Positions 28,541 to 39,194 of a DNA stretch of 64,000 bases are shown piece after piece. Under the pieces are notes generated by a model. It ran no database searches and had not been told where the DNA came from. It saw only the letters and a list, made by a program, of their open reading frames with translations. The DNA comes from Acanthosepion lycidas (lineage: Eukaryota; Mollusca; Cephalopoda; Sepiida; Sepiidae). Numbering within the stretch: the first letter of the stretch is position 1; each line of letters opens with the position of its first letter. Where the stretch lies: assembly GCA_963932145.1 (NCBI GenBank), contig OZ010613.1, positions 36,586,573 to 36,650,572 on the forward strand. The letters run 5' to 3'. The translations under genes were made by a program, and so were the position numbers.

Positions 28541-29074
28541 AATTTTCATTTTAACACCCAAGCATCATTCACTGCTGAACTATTTTCTTTCAGAAATTAG
28601 TACGTTCTTCCGTAAAGCGATTTTTTTTTTGTACTTAATTTAAGAAGAAAGTTAACTTTCAAATATATGTAAACATCAACAAATAAAAGAATAACAAAAG
28701 AAAAAAAAACACCTAACCCTAATTGGAAAGTTAACGTTCTTAAGAAATAAACATAAAAAAAATAAAAGAATAACCAAAAAATAAACAAAAAACAACCCTA
28801 ATTTGAAAGTTAACTATAAGGAATTACTTTGAGGGAAGTAAATAGGCACAAATTGGATATGCCCACCAACAAAATTCAGCACTGAATTACTTATTAATAA
28901 GCCAGTAATGGCTGACAAAAGACCAGGAAAAAATCAGATTTTCTTCAGGTCATTAACATCCAAAAAGGTAGGTTTCTTCAATATCTAATTGTTGATTTGT
29001 GTTCAGCATATACATTTGCATGGAAATAAGACTATTTTGGAAAAAATTAGCGCTTGGGTGTTAAAATGAAAATT
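28541..29074. mobile_element. TIR element with TA duplication (Tc1/mariner-like MITE)
   Basis: Starts 'aattttcattttaacaccca' 'agc' and ends with its reverse complement 'gcttgggtgttaaaatgaa' 'aatt'. TA borders both ends (28539-28540 and 29075-29076). The 534-bp body has two 'ggaaagttaac'-type words in direct repeat (about 28650, 28725, 28805) and no transposase frame. Confidence 0.75.
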
Positions 29075-29289
29075 TATCGAAAATTCTTTGGTGGATTCCA
29101 GAAAAGGCCAATTTGTTATTATTTCCTACTTGTTTACCTCTACTGTCAAAAAAAGACAAAAATGACAGCATTATATAATTTTGCAATTGCATTAGTTGTA
29201 TTTTATGCATATCTATTTTTCTCTTTTTATTTGTTCAGTTAACTATAAGGTTACAGGTAAGAACCAATTATTCTTTTTAAAATCATTGT

Positions 29290-29885
29290 AAGAGGAAGAG
29301 CCTGAAATATGATTTGCAGGTTGGAGACACTAGAATCAAGCAGGCATGGAAGCTTAAATATCTGGAAAGCATCTTGACAGAGGACAGTAAGTGTGACACT
29401 GAGATCTGTACGTAATGGGATGGCCAAAGACACATTCCAAAAGCTGGGCAGAGTATTGCAAGACAGAAGGATTTCTTTGGTAACAAAGAATACTGAGCTG
29501 TTACATGACATCTGCCCTTCTTTACAACAGCAAATGTTGGACAATTTCCTCAAAGATGTGGTTCTACAGAAGGATGTTAAGGATAACATGGACTGAGCGT
29601 GTGAGCAACAATGAGGTTTTAGAGAGGTTGCAAACAAGGAGAAGAGGCAGCTGAAGTTTCTGGGACACATAATGAGGGCCTGGAGAATCTGATACTCACA
29701 AGTTGAGTAGAGGGAAGGAGAGACAAGGGAAAGCAGTGTGTGACATACCTGGCGAGTTTAAGCAGGTGGATGACGGAACATGGTCTGGGGAAGGAAGTAG
29801 AAGGAAGGAACTTGCTAAGAGTTGCTAGGGATAGAGGGAGGTGGAGAGCCTTGATCGCCTATGTCCTGAAAGGACATGGAACATA
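29290..29885 (+). pseudogene. RTE-like LINE ORF2 C-terminal region
   Basis: Best copy of this family in the window. In order on the plus strand, across frame changes: VGDTRIKQAWKLKYLES, LTEDSKCDTEI, RNGMAKDTFQKLGRVLQ, then LKFLGHIMR-like, ENLILTS, VTYLASL-like, GLGKEVEGRNLLRVARD and RWRALIAYVLKGHGT followed by a stop near 29880. This is the post-palm region of an endonuclease-type LINE protein common in invertebrates. The palm and endonuclease domains are not present upstream. An internal deletion removes the 'LLYGSECW' block, which is retained at 30430-30480 on the other strand. Confidence 0.65.
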
Positions 29886-30084
29886 AAAAGAAAGAAAAGG
29901 TAAAAATACCCCCCCCCCCCAAAAAAAAAGCTAGCACAAGCCATACTGAAAAGAAAAACAAAGTAAAAAGATGGTAGCCACATTTAAATAATTTTGCAAC
30001 TGGTTAAATTTCATTTAATAATTTCACTGTTGGTTACATTTTCTGCATAGGTAATCTAAGATTTTTATCTATACTTCTATGTGC

Positions 30085-30490
30085 CATGTCCTTAAAGGAC
30101 ATGGCAACCGTAGCCCTCTCCAATTTCATGTCCTTTGTAGCTCATAATAAATTGACTTTTTGTTACCTCTCTCCAACCATCCATTTACTCCAACTCGTTA
30201 GGTAGGTTATGCACAGTTTTCCTCTATCACTCTTGCCTTTAGTATATCCTGTGAGTATCAAATTTTCCAAACCCTCTTTCCTCTTTATGTACCCTAGAAA
30301 TTTCAACACTCTCTTCCTGATGTTAAGTATAACTGTCCTTTTCATTTCCATTTTCTCTAAAACTTCATTATTACTCACATGTTTGGTACATTATATTCTC
30401 AGCATCCTTCTGTAGAACCACATTTCTGTTGCTCAAAGTCTCTTTTTTATCTGTGAGTAGATTGTCCAGCATTCACTGCCATACAATCAA
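30085..30490 (-). pseudogene. RTE-like LINE ORF2 C-terminal fragment, inverted copy
   Basis: On the minus strand: an ECW-type block near 30470, LSATEMWFYRRML near 30410, then the 71-codon frame 30163-30378 with EVLEKMEMKRTVILNIRKR and EGLENLILTGYTKGKSDRGK, then a degraded end. Lies tail to tail with the copy at 29290-29885. Confidence 0.6.
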
Positions 30491-30519
30491 AGCAAATTAT
30501 TTTTAATTTAAAAAATTTT

Positions 30520-30771
30520 TGACAATGTATGCCATGTGAGTTTTACTATAAAATGTATTGCTGGGAATTTTACCATAAAAACGTATTGCTGGTAATTTTA
30601 CTATAAAAATGTATTGCTGGTAATTTCACTATAAAAAATATATTTTATACTCTCCTAGTGCTTTGATATTTTATTTTTTTTGTGGAGGGGGGTTCACTAT
30701 TCATCCATACCTGGGATCCTAATAGGTGCTACCACTTCAGATCAGGGTTGACTTGAAATTAAGGGTGTTAT
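30520..30771 (+). repeat. R1 repeat, left part (split by a SINE)
   Basis: Four internal units ('aaaatgtattgctggtaatt' type), then 'ggttcactattcatccatac' and 'taataggtgctaccacttca'. Continues at 31085 after the SINE. Confidence 0.6.
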
Positions 30772-31082
30772 CCTCATCTTCATTGCCATATTCACAACAT
30801 TTCATCCATTGTACGCTCCGGCCTTCATCAGGTGATTGGAATTTCAAACAGAGTCCTTTATTTCATTCATCAGGTTAGATTGTTTTAGTTTCACATGCCA
30901 TGCCTCTTTCAGATATTTCAGTTATTTCCCTTTAACTCAACTCTCCAAGTTTTGGTTCACCACTGCCGTAGCTTGGAATTGAACTCACAACTCTTTGTGT
31001 CTGAGTTGTGAATATGGCATTGAAGATGAGGATAACAGTCCAAATAAGGTAAGTAATCATATCTCATCTCAGAGATACAGAC
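30772..31082 (-). mobile_element. tRNA-derived SINE (family B) nested in R1
   Basis: The plus strand shows 'gttatcctcatcttcattgc', 'ttcatcaggtgattggaatt', 'ggaattgaactcacaactct', the complement of family-B blocks. A second short piece in the opposite sense ('aagatgaggataacagtcca', about 31027) follows. It divides R1 at the 'acttg|aattaag' position, so it inserted after R1. Confidence 0.6.
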
Positions 31083-31084
31083 AG

Positions 31085-31190
31085 ATAGTAATTAAGAGGT
31101 AATTCCACAGTTCTCAAAACCTCCAATCTTTGATCAGAAGCCTTACTGCCAGATGTAGTTTATCATCATACCCAGGATGGATGCAAACAA
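31085..31190 (+). repeat. R1 repeat, right part
   Basis: 'taattaagaggtaattccac', 'cagatgtagtttatcatcat' and 'acccagg' complete the R1 copy that starts at 30520. Confidence 0.55.
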
Positions 31191-31460
31191 GGAGTCAGAG
31201 GTATATATGATAGGATATGTAGGATAGATAATGGTTGGTCTTAGATTTGAAGAGGTTAAAATTGCAGTGAGCATGAAAGCATCCTTTCAGGATTCTGTTC
31301 CACAATGTAACGGTTCTGGGCAAGAAGCTGTCTGAATGGAATTTCTTCCTTACCTATGGAATATGAAGGGAATGATGATGAGTTGACTGTGTGTGAGGCA
31401 TGGCAGGTCCTTACCAATTACAGAGTAAATATCTGAGAGTTGCAATAAAAAGCAACAGAA
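31191..31460 (+). repeat. Dispersed repeat R2, plus sense
   Basis: 'gaagaggttaaaattgcagt', 'tctgttccacaatgtaacgg' and 'gaagctgtctgaatggaatt' correspond to the complement of blocks at 23400 and 23650. Confidence 0.45.
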
Positions 31461-32340
31461 ATAAGATCAAAAACCTACTAGTTAAAATATAACTGACAAC
31501 AGGTCCAGCTCTAAGTAAATTGGACCAATTGCATACATCTGGGCCTTGTGCTTAAGGGGATCTGTGCCAGAGTATTCTAAATTTAGCTTATATTCTGGAA
31601 AGTGGGTCATGCCAAAATTTTTCCACATTGGGCCCTGACAACCCCACTGCCATAATGCTACCTCTGACTAACAATGCTTCCCCAAAGAAATCTGGATATT
31701 ATTGCATATAATACTTACAACTTTAGAATGACAAGCAACAGTCTGTAATAAAAAGCTGAAAAAAAAGATCATAAAAAGAAAATGAATAGTAAATTTCAAT
31801 TTTTTTCTCTTCATAATTTGAAGGATTTTTTCCACCAATATCTCCATCTCTGTTGCATCAACAAATTCAATTCCAATGTTTTCCCCCACCCACAAAAAAA
31901 GTCACCATGACACATCAACATAGAAACTACCAATTTGAAGCTAAGTAAACTGTAAATTTAATTTTAATTAGTAAAGTGACTTTCAATTAGAAAGCATTTG
32001 GTCAAAAATATGATACAGTAATTAAATCGAAGAAATAAAATCTTTCAGGAAGAGGGAGATAGTGTGGATATATGAAAACAAAGTTGTTTGGCAAAAGTAG
32101 GAAGCAAAAATATCTAAATTTAGCAGAAAGAACCAAATGACGAATTCATGGAACACAGCAAATATGTTTGGTAAAATTATAAGTCAGAGCAAACACATCT
32201 GGGACAGCAGAATACCATTTCTGATAAACACATTTCTAAAAATATCTAAAGATTCTTCATCAGATAAAACATTTTAAGAAATAACCTGAATTAGCAGAAA
32301 CTGCCACAGATTCATTTCCCCACAATATATCAAAAAAGGT
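31461..32340. other. Unassigned AT-rich sequence
   Basis: No gene motif. 'aagaacccaaatg' type lines near 32080-32170 do not match anything else in the window. Confidence 0.35.
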
Positions 32341-32354
32341 TTTGAAAAGTCATA

Positions 32355-32923
32355 ATATGAAAAAAAGAAAGAAAAATGGAAAACAAGAAAGAAAAGAATA
32401 AAGAAAATAAAGAAAAGAAAAAAATAAAGAAAATAAAGAAAAGAAAAGAATAAAGAAAATAAAGAAAAGAAAAGAATAAAGAAAATAAAGAAAAGAAAAG
32501 AATAAAGAAAATAAAGAAAAGAAAAGAATAAAGAAGAAAAAAGAGAAAGAATAAAGAAAAAGAAAAAAGAGAAAAAGAAGAGAAAAAAGAAAAAGAGAAA
32601 AAGAAGAGAAAAAAGAAAAAGAGAAAAAGAAGAGAAAAAAGAAAAAGGGGAAAAAGAGAAAAAATAAAAAGGGAAAAAGAGAAAAAAGAAAAAGGGAAAA
32701 AGAGAAAAAAGAAAAAGGGAAAAAGAAGAGAAAAGCAAGAGAGAAAAAGAAAGAAAAGAAAAAGAAAAGAAAAAGAAAGAAAAAAGAAAGAAAAAGAAAG
32801 AAAAAAGAAAGAAAGAAAGAAAAAAGAAAAGAAAGAAAGAATAAAGAAAGAAAGAAAGAAAGAATAAAGAAAGAAAGAAAGAAAGAATAAAGAAAGAAAG
32901 AAAGAATAAAGAAAGAAAGAATA

Positions 32924-32983
<60 letters not shown>

Positions 32984-33010
32984 AGAAAAATGAAAAAGAA
33001 AGAAAGAAGC
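32355..33010 (+). repeat. 650-bp purine tract (GAAA/AATAAAG arrays)
   Basis: Plus strand almost wholly A/G with occasional T. Sub-arrays: five 'gaataaagaaaataaagaaa' units (32395-32530), 'agaaaaaagaaaaagagaaa' units, then (GAAA)n to 32990 with periodic 'gaataaa' interruptions. The 261-codon minus frame is a Phe/Leu/Ser artefact. Confidence 0.9.
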
Positions 33011-34035
33011 AGTAGAAGCAAAGAAAGAAGTAATAAAAGAACTTTCATACCATACAAAACTTCAATTATGATGAATCCATTATTTACTTCTGATTGGTCT
33101 TTTTCGCTTGAATTTCTCATATATGGAGTTGACACTACTTAAAAAGACTGGTTTATTCATAAAAATAGAGTAAAATTTGGGTAAACTTGGACTTTCACCT
33201 TTCCTCCCCCCAAAAAACAGTTTCAAAAGGACAGATTTTCTAACTGACACTTATTATTTTAACTACCTACAGTCCTCAGCAAAGTTTCTTTTAAAAAGCA
33301 AGATTAGAAAATCATTGCTTTTTAAAACAATAAACTTTACAAACACATGATTAAAGTGAATTTACTCATTTTCTTTTGTTCTTGAGAATATTCACAACAA
33401 AAATATTAAACACTATTTATTAGATTGTTTATATATATTGTTGAGCAACAATGACAGACTATTTAATAAAAAAAAAACAGAGTTAATTAGATGTATCTAT
33501 AACATAAAACACCTTTTGTGTTACCTGCCTAGTGTATTAGTTTATTTGTGTTGTTTTTCCATCCTTATTGAAGTAAAACCATTAGTAGTCTAGCCCACCC
33601 ACAGCGTTTTTTTTTTCTTTGACTATTTTCTTTTTCCCCTGTGAATGTGTATTTATCCATGAGTGTTTTAAATAAAATTATTTTGTTTGCTTAAAAAGAA
33701 GCTTTAGGGTGATTTATGGTCCTGGGTTATATAAAGATCATCCCTCCCATCTTTCATTTGAATTCAAGTCTTCTGAAGATAACATGAGAATGAAACTCAG
33801 GTTACAACTAGGGCCATCCTTTCATAGGATTTAATGGTGTTAAGCATTTTTTGATCTCTCTAGGCAATATTGGCTTCAAGAACTTTACTGAGTAGGTAGT
33901 TTTGTGTCAAGGTTTTTTTTCCTTTTATTTTATTTTTTCTTCAGTCCTGCCATTTTTGTTAGACACTTTATCTGGATAAGTTTTAGGCTTTGGCAAGTTG
34001 TCCATTGGTTCCATACATGGTTTTAGTTTTTCTTT
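33011..34035. other. Unassigned AT-rich sequence
   Basis: No gene motif seen. Confidence 0.35.

Positions 34036-34037
<2 letters not shown>

Positions 34038-34070
<33 letters not shown>
34038..34070. repeat. (TA)n microsatellite
   Basis: About 16 TA units. Confidence 0.9.
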
Positions 34071-34073
<3 letters not shown>

Positions 34074-34399
34074 AACACATTTTATTAAATTCCATCAACA
34101 AGGTTTGTCTATTCAATTTTTTATACCTTTCCAGTTTCTGAATGAAGTGTTATACATTGGAATTGAAATTATCAATAAATTGTCTGAAGTTCATTTTTAT
34201 CCTTCTTGTATTCAAGTACTTCTGATTATCACAGCCATTGCCAAGAATGGGTGTTATCAGTATGGTAAGATTTATTTGACTAAATTCTGGCACTATTAGA
34301 TTGCTGGAATTAGACTTGGAATAAATTCAAAGTTAATTCAAAGTGACATCATTTGTAATAGCTAAACAGAAAATCAGTTATTAAATATCTATACGTGGG

Positions 34400-34458
<59 letters not shown>

Positions 34459-34576
34459 TTGGACTGATGTGAGTTCGTGACCCTGGGTTTCAGGCCCTTT
34501 ACAATCATCAGACAAACTCACATCATTCCAACTAAATATGTTAGCTCTATCACTGATATTGAGCACTTTCCAATAA

Positions 34577-34618
<42 letters not shown>

Positions 34619-34620
34619 GT
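34400..34620. repeat. (TC)n/(TA)n arrays enclosing a short fold-back element
   Basis: (TC)9 then (TA)n to 34455, then 34456-34534 with inverted arms 'agttggactgatgtgagtt' and 'aactcacatcattccaact', then the 45-base word shared with 18744-18800, then (TA)n 34578-34615. 'gaccctgggtttcaggccct' is the loop; part of it recurs near 37190. Confidence 0.7.
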
Positions 34621-34645
34621 ATATTTATGCAGCAACCCTTCCTTT

Positions 34646-34759
34646 AAGCATGTTTCATTAAAAACGACAGACAAGGTACTACGGTTAAGCTTTTTATTTA
34701 ATTTTTCTTGTGTTCAGACAAGAGCTTTCTTTACCTTGTCTGTCGTTTTAAATGAAACA

Positions 34760-34763
<4 letters not shown>
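34646..34763. mobile_element. Fold-back (hairpin) element
   Basis: Arms 'gcatgtttcattaaaaacga' 'cagacaaggta' and the complement 'accttgtctgtcgttttaaa' 'tgaaacatgc' surround ~55 bases (ggttaagctttttatttaat...). Flanked by (TA)n on the right. The same left half reappears at 63944-64000, cut by the window edge. Confidence 0.7.
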
Positions 34764-34813
<50 letters not shown>

Positions 34814-34870
34814 CACACATACATATATATATATATATATACATATATACATACATATACACACACACAC
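34764..34870. repeat. (TA)n / (CATA)n array
   Basis: TA run to 34808, then mixed ACATAC units and a short CA run. Confidence 0.9.
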
Positions 34871-35123
34871 TTTACAATTGGAATTATGATACCTTTAGTA
34901 AATGACCATTTTCTCCTACAAATTTTAAAATTCGCAGGACTTTTCAAACTGTTTCTGGTATTGGCTTGTAGTGTACTGTTTATTTTGAGAAAGAAAGAGG
35001 GTGTGTAATTGTATACTTATTATGCACAAGACGATACCAGAAACAGTTTGAAAAATCCTGTGAATTTTAAAATTTAAAGGTGAAAATGGTCATTTACTAA
35101 AGATATCGTAATTCTAAATGTAA
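34871..35123. mobile_element. Fold-back element with ~90-bp arms
   Basis: 34871-34962 and 35035-35123 are imperfect reverse complements. Left arm words: 'tttagtaaatgaccattttc', 'ttttcaaactgtttctggta'. Right arm words: 'taccagaaacagtttgaaaa', 'gaaaatggtcatttactaaa'. The ~70-base loop is non-coding. Inserted beside TA/CA repeats. Confidence 0.75.
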
Positions 35124-35249
35124 AGTAAATTTGCTCTGTTTATTGTGAATAAATATAGAGCACTCTTTTGTGAGTCAGTTTTAACATATTTCAAATTCTA
35201 TGTTGTGTTAATAGCACCCGATTGGATTATACCAATGGATTACTATCTA

Positions 35250-35253
35250 TCTA

Positions 35254-35307
<54 letters not shown>

Positions 35308-35365
35308 CTATAGATATTATATATGTGCAGTACTTACAAACTCATCTCCATACAACTGAAGACAT

Positions 35366-35420
<55 letters not shown>
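35250..35420. repeat. (TA)n arrays with 60-bp spacer
   Basis: TA runs at 35254-35303 and 35375-35418 with a (CA)n lead-in. Confidence 0.9.
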
Positions 35421-35421
<1 letters not shown>

Positions 35422-35737
35422 GTTGTGGATTCGGGGAATGGAATCCTGCACAAATAAATAAACAACGCCAGAAATTGAAAAATAAGTGTATTAATGTAAG
35501 AATAGAGACTTGAAGTGAAGATTAGTAGTCCAGGAATGCGGGTTAGTAGAAAATATATGTACAAGTCTCTGTAAGTAAAGCCGTAATCATATCTCTCTCT
35601 GGACTCTTGTATAACTCAGAGAACACCCTGTGTCTGTCTCAGTATCACTCAACCTGTCTCAACAGCAGGTATTTTCTCCATCAGTATAAGTATACTTTGG
35701 ACGAGTCCATCCTATGTAAAAAGGGGAGAGTCCCACA

Positions 35738-35740
<3 letters not shown>
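35421..35740 (-). other. LTR-like or unclassified repeat between TA arrays
   Basis: A distinct non-simple block, starting 'atgttgtggattcggggaat' and ending 'aaaaaggggagagtcccaca'. Words such as 'aaataagtgtattaatgtaa' and 'gaatgcgggttagtagaaaa' loosely parallel the LTR-like block at 37212-37545. Class uncertain. Confidence 0.3.
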
Positions 35741-35799
<59 letters not shown>

Positions 35800-35800
35800 C
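35741..35800. repeat. (TA)n microsatellite
   Basis: About 27 TA units ending in CATACATACAT. Confidence 0.9.
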
Positions 35801-36107
35801 ATACATATGCCTCAATTTATGAGAATGATATTTTATTTAATGTCAATAATTTTCTTTATACTAGAATAGCTTCTAGAATTTTTAGTCTTTCTTTTCAATG
35901 AGTATAATATTTCAGTGTTATCTATTAACTGTTAATAGTATTTTGGCGATTTGTGATGTGCTGATAGATATGTGCATGAACTTAACTAAATTTCATCAAG
36001 TGACAAGTCAGCCTAAGAGGGAATTTGATTTATTTTGTTTCTTATTAATATTGGAGATACAATCTCCCAAAGGACATGAAAATTCATAAACAATATTATT
36101 CTTACAT

Positions 36108-36190
36108 ATCAGGATTTTTAATGGACTGGATTATTAATGAATTTTTAATGGACTGAATTATTAATGAATTTTTAATGGACTGAATTATTG
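36108..36190 (+). repeat. Short tandem repeat, ~30-bp unit x3
   Basis: 'tttttaatggactgaattat' plus 'taatgaa' repeats three times. Confidence 0.8.
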
Positions 36191-36224
36191 GGAATCTTAA
36201 GATCAGACATTATATTTAGATTTA

Positions 36225-36535
36225 GGCTATTGCCCTCATCTTCATTGTTATCACAAAGTTTCAACTGTTGTACTATCCGGCCTTTATCAGGTATACATCC
36301 ATCTGGGTAACCTACAGGGAATTCTTAACTGAACCCTTTATTTAATTTATGGGGGTTGACTGTTCCACTGCACATATCTAAAGGTATCTTGTCTAGTTCT
36401 TATTTTTGGTACTCAGTTACTACTCAGCCTATTTCCAATGAGTCATACACAACCTAGCACTGGGATAGAACTCACAATCATGACTTCACCAAATTTACAG
36501 CCTAATGCTTTAATGGCTATGGTAGATTAGATATT
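36225..36535 (-). mobile_element. tRNA-derived SINE (family B)
   Basis: On the minus strand: head 'tagccattaaagcattaggc' with B box 'gtgagttctatccca', body 'aagggttcagttaagaattc', 'cctgataaaggccggatagt', end 'aagatgagggcaatagcc'. Confidence 0.6.
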
Positions 36536-36670
36536 TTGAATTATTTTTTTTCCAAATTAAATTAAAACTTTAAAGTCTCCACCTTATATTATGGGAGATC
36601 AACAACAACCACAAGTCTCATAAAATACTAAAAATATTTATAGAAAAGCTTGTTACTGAGGTATATAAAT

Positions 36671-36960
36671 CTACCCTTCCTGTAAAACCAGGACAGTTTT
36701 GTGATTTGCATTAATGTAATTCACCCTGGAGAAAGCAGTTTCCACAAGATATGAAGTAGGAGAGGAACAGAAAAGTTGGATACCTGGTATAAATACTCTT
36801 GTGTAGCTAATATACTCGTTAGTATGCCATTTTAGCTTCATTATCATGTTGCAACATGAGAAATTCTTCAACCAAACTTGGATCTGTCACCTGATCTACA
36901 TCAATAATGAAAGGATCAAAGATCAAGGCAGGCTTGTCTGTGTTAATAATGTCCGCCAAT
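36671..36960 (-). pseudogene. hAT-type transposase C-terminal fragment (ZBED-like)
   Basis: Minus strand, with one frame change near 36840. First frame: PALIFDPFIIDVDQVTDPSL, VEEFLMLQHDNEAKM. Second frame (36671-36871): FCSSPTSYLVETAFSRVNYI. A 'P-TSYLVE-FSRVN' word is the conserved C-terminal dimerisation region of BED/hAT-derived transposases. Ends in a stop; upstream catalytic parts absent. Confidence 0.6.
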
Positions 36961-36984
36961 ACAAAAAAGCTATGGTTTCAAGTT

Positions 36985-37120
36985 GAACACCTAATAGTCA
37001 ACAGTGTAATGATATAAAAAGCACAACAAATTGAGCAGTGAATATTAATTGTATAGACAACATTATATGGTGAAAATTTCAGAGGAAAATCCAGTTAATA
37101 ATCAAGTTGTTAACTTATTG
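36985..37120. repeat. Repeat shared with 43815-43965
   Basis: 'agtgtaatgatataaaaagc', 'cagtgaatattaattgtata', 'ggtgaaaatttcagaggaaa' and 'gttaacttattga' recur in the same order and strand at 43815-43965. Possibly the terminal part of the adjacent hAT-like element. Confidence 0.6.
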
Positions 37121-37124
37121 ACAC

Positions 37125-37170
37125 ACACACACATACATATATATACTGTGTGTGTGTGTGTGTGTGTATG
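37125..37170. repeat. (CA)n-(TATA)-(TG)n palindromic microsatellite
   Basis: A CA run, TATATAC centre and TG run give a self-complementary stretch. Confidence 0.85.
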
Positions 37171-37211
37171 AGATCACAAAAGTGTGAAATCCAGGGTCAC
37201 AAACTCATATC

Positions 37212-37545
37212 CTGTTATGGTCCGGTTCCTTGGTACCACGGTGATAGTCCAAGGTAGAACCAATAAAGAACTCGAATACGGATATGGAATAACACAGATA
37301 TATTACAAACAGGAATATATACAGAGAAGTAGAAAGTGTTAGTACGAACAATCAGGTTTAGTAGTAATTGTCTGAATGCGACTGTTTCAGACTGCCTCTG
37401 ACTCGACTGACTCGCTTGCTCTGACTGACTCCAGGCTTCAGATGGAACTCTCTGCTCCCTCTTGAGGCACAGTATTTATTACGTATGGAATACTCCATTA
37501 TGTTATTATGGGTAAGGTCACATAACATATCCATAGAACCAAATA
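37212..37545 (-). mobile_element. LTR-like block (solo LTR candidate)
   Basis: Read on the minus strand it starts near 'tggttctatggatatgttat' and ends 'ggaaccggaccataaca', i.e. TG...CA. It holds a TATA/poly(A)-like 'cgtaataaatac' and a GC-richer middle ('agtcagtcagagcaagcgag', with GACT/GAGTC repeats) followed by T-rich sequence, an LTR-type layout. No target duplication could be confirmed; the right flank is a (TA)n array. Inference only. Confidence 0.4.
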
Positions 37546-37561
37546 TATATATATATATATA

Positions 37562-37720
37562 ATTGGAAATGTTCATGAAAGTAGATTTATTTACTCTCAT
37601 GAACATTTCCAATTGTCAAAAATTTTTTAAACTTTTCAGGAATATATATCCTATTTGTAAAACATACACACATGTGTGTGTGTGTGTTTTGTGTGTGGTG
37701 GACTCTCCCGTCATATTCAA
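37562..37720. repeat. Fold-back words beside (TA)n and (TG)n
   Basis: 'attggaaatgttcatgaaag' at 37562 and 'ctcatgaacatttccaattg' at 37597 form an inverted repeat of about 18 bases with a short loop; then (CA)n(TG)n near 37665-37690. Confidence 0.6.
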
Positions 37721-37859
37721 CATATGTGGGTCAAGTAGCTCAGTTCCTCGGAACCAACAGCCAGACACCAGCAAATATGATTTGATTATAGTGGTGAAGG
37801 CTTTGTGCAGAACCAACCTCACATTTTAAAGGACCGAATACAGAGACCTGGTGCATTAC

Positions 37860-38108
37860 ATGCCACAAGGTCCCCAAACGACCCTCCACAGGTTTTGAAT
37901 TCAGAGTTGTCCTCCTAAACCAGTCGCCATCCAAGACTATAGAACCCAGTCTGTCCTCTTTTTTACCCATAGCTGGAAGGAGAAGAGGATTAATACCTTT
38001 TCCAAGGATATTAGCACGTGAGTGAATGTAATGGATTCAATTGGAATTCAAACTCGGCTCTCCAATTCCTCAATCCAAGCCATTATCGGCTATTCCACCA
38101 TGCCTCCT
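37860..38108 (-). mobile_element. tRNA-derived SINE (family A)
   Basis: Minus-sense copy: 'tggaattcaaactcggctct' (B box complement) and 'gccattatcggctattccac' (A box complement) at the right. Body words 'tagcacgtgagtgaatgtaa' and 'agtcgccatccaagactata' at left. Confidence 0.7.
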
Positions 38109-38111
38109 CAT

Positions 38112-38112
<1 letters not shown>

Positions 38113-38141
<29 letters not shown>
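38113..38141 (+). repeat. (GT)n microsatellite
   Basis: About 14 GT units. Confidence 0.95.
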
Positions 38142-38144
<3 letters not shown>

Positions 38145-38734
38145 ATATGTAGAAAAATAGGAAAGAACACGTTAGGTAAATAATCCAGAGTTCTTTAGTA
38201 TTTTTGTTTTTATTTTTAAAAAACAGTGCTCCATACAGAAGTAGAGCTTAAATTATAATTATTTTTTTAAAAAATATGATTCCTTCACTACATAAGAGTT
38301 CTCATGTTTCAAAAACAGGAGCCTAAAACCTCAATATAATTATTAAAATTAAATCGAGTTAAAGTATTAAATAAATAAATGAAGTGTCTACTCAAATGTG
38401 GTTATCCACTAAAAATAATGTTTCTGTCAGATTAATAAATAAAAATTCATCATCTCTTTAAAAATTGCTTTGTTTACATTAGAGTATGGAATTAAGAAGA
38501 ATTTAAAATGCGTATACTAGAAGTTATGCCTTCCGTACCACAATAGTTCCTTGTGAAATCAGTTGATGTGATTCCTGGCCAGCTCAAGAAGCTGGTAACA
38601 AAATACAGTGCCCATATCAAATTTTAACTAAGACCCCATGCTAAATGCTTTCCTCTCATATTTATTTCTTATAAAAATTATAGTTAGTAAATAAATTATA
38701 AGTATTTTAAAATGAGGAGTTACTTTTCCAACAC

Positions 38735-38738
<4 letters not shown>
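38142..38738. other. Unassigned AT-rich sequence
   Basis: No gene motif seen. Confidence 0.35.

Positions 38739-38778
<40 letters not shown>
38739..38778. repeat. (TA)n microsatellite
   Basis: About 20 TA units. Confidence 0.95.
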
Positions 38779-38780
<2 letters not shown>

Positions 38781-38805
38781 TTGACATATGAGTGTCTTTC
38801 AGTTC

Positions 38806-39055
38806 AGTTTTAATGTTTATGTTTTGTATGAGACAACAATCCTCCACAGGATTTGCAAACCAATCCACACGAAGGGCATACTGAAGGGTTGACCGTCATA
38901 TGGGTTGATGTATAAGGCTGAGATTTAGGGTTAATTCTTAATTCTGTCAGATGGTTGAGACAATTCTTTTCAAAGTTAGTTATACCTCGGTAGCAGGTAT
39001 TTTTCCAGTTTGCTCGGTTTCCAACACCAAGTTTGAATTCCTCTATAGGGAATAT
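38806..39055 (-). pseudogene. LINE ORF2 C-terminus with Cys/His knuckle
   Basis: The minus strand reads GNRANWKNTCYRGITNFEKN, then a basic spacer, then CPSCGLVCKSCGGLLSHTKH followed by KH and a stop. An 'NWK...FE..' word followed by a C-terminal C-x2-C...H-x3-4-H knuckle is the usual end of one group of invertebrate LINE endonuclease-RT proteins. The frame runs into a (TA)n array upstream (39054-39075), where the remainder was lost. This LINE differs from the two other LINE groups in the window. Confidence 0.65.
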
Positions 39056-39194
39056 ATATATATATATATATATATACACATCCTACTGGTTTGAGCAAAC
39101 CAATTCTTAAAATTATATAATCTTAGTGAACCAGTTGTTGGATTATCTGAAAACAATCTCATATATAAATAGCTTATAAATAATAGCTAAAAAT

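Noticed and set aside
29251-29670. 139-codon minus-strand frame
   Set aside because: It is antisense to the RTE-like LINE coding on the plus strand at 29290-29885.
35421-35740. Definite solo LTR between TA arrays
   Set aside because: No paired copy, no target duplication and only loose resemblance to 37212-37545.
34714-35822. Ile/Tyr-repeat frames on both strands
   Set aside because: They are translations of (TA)n microsatellites, open on both strands because TATA is self-complementary.
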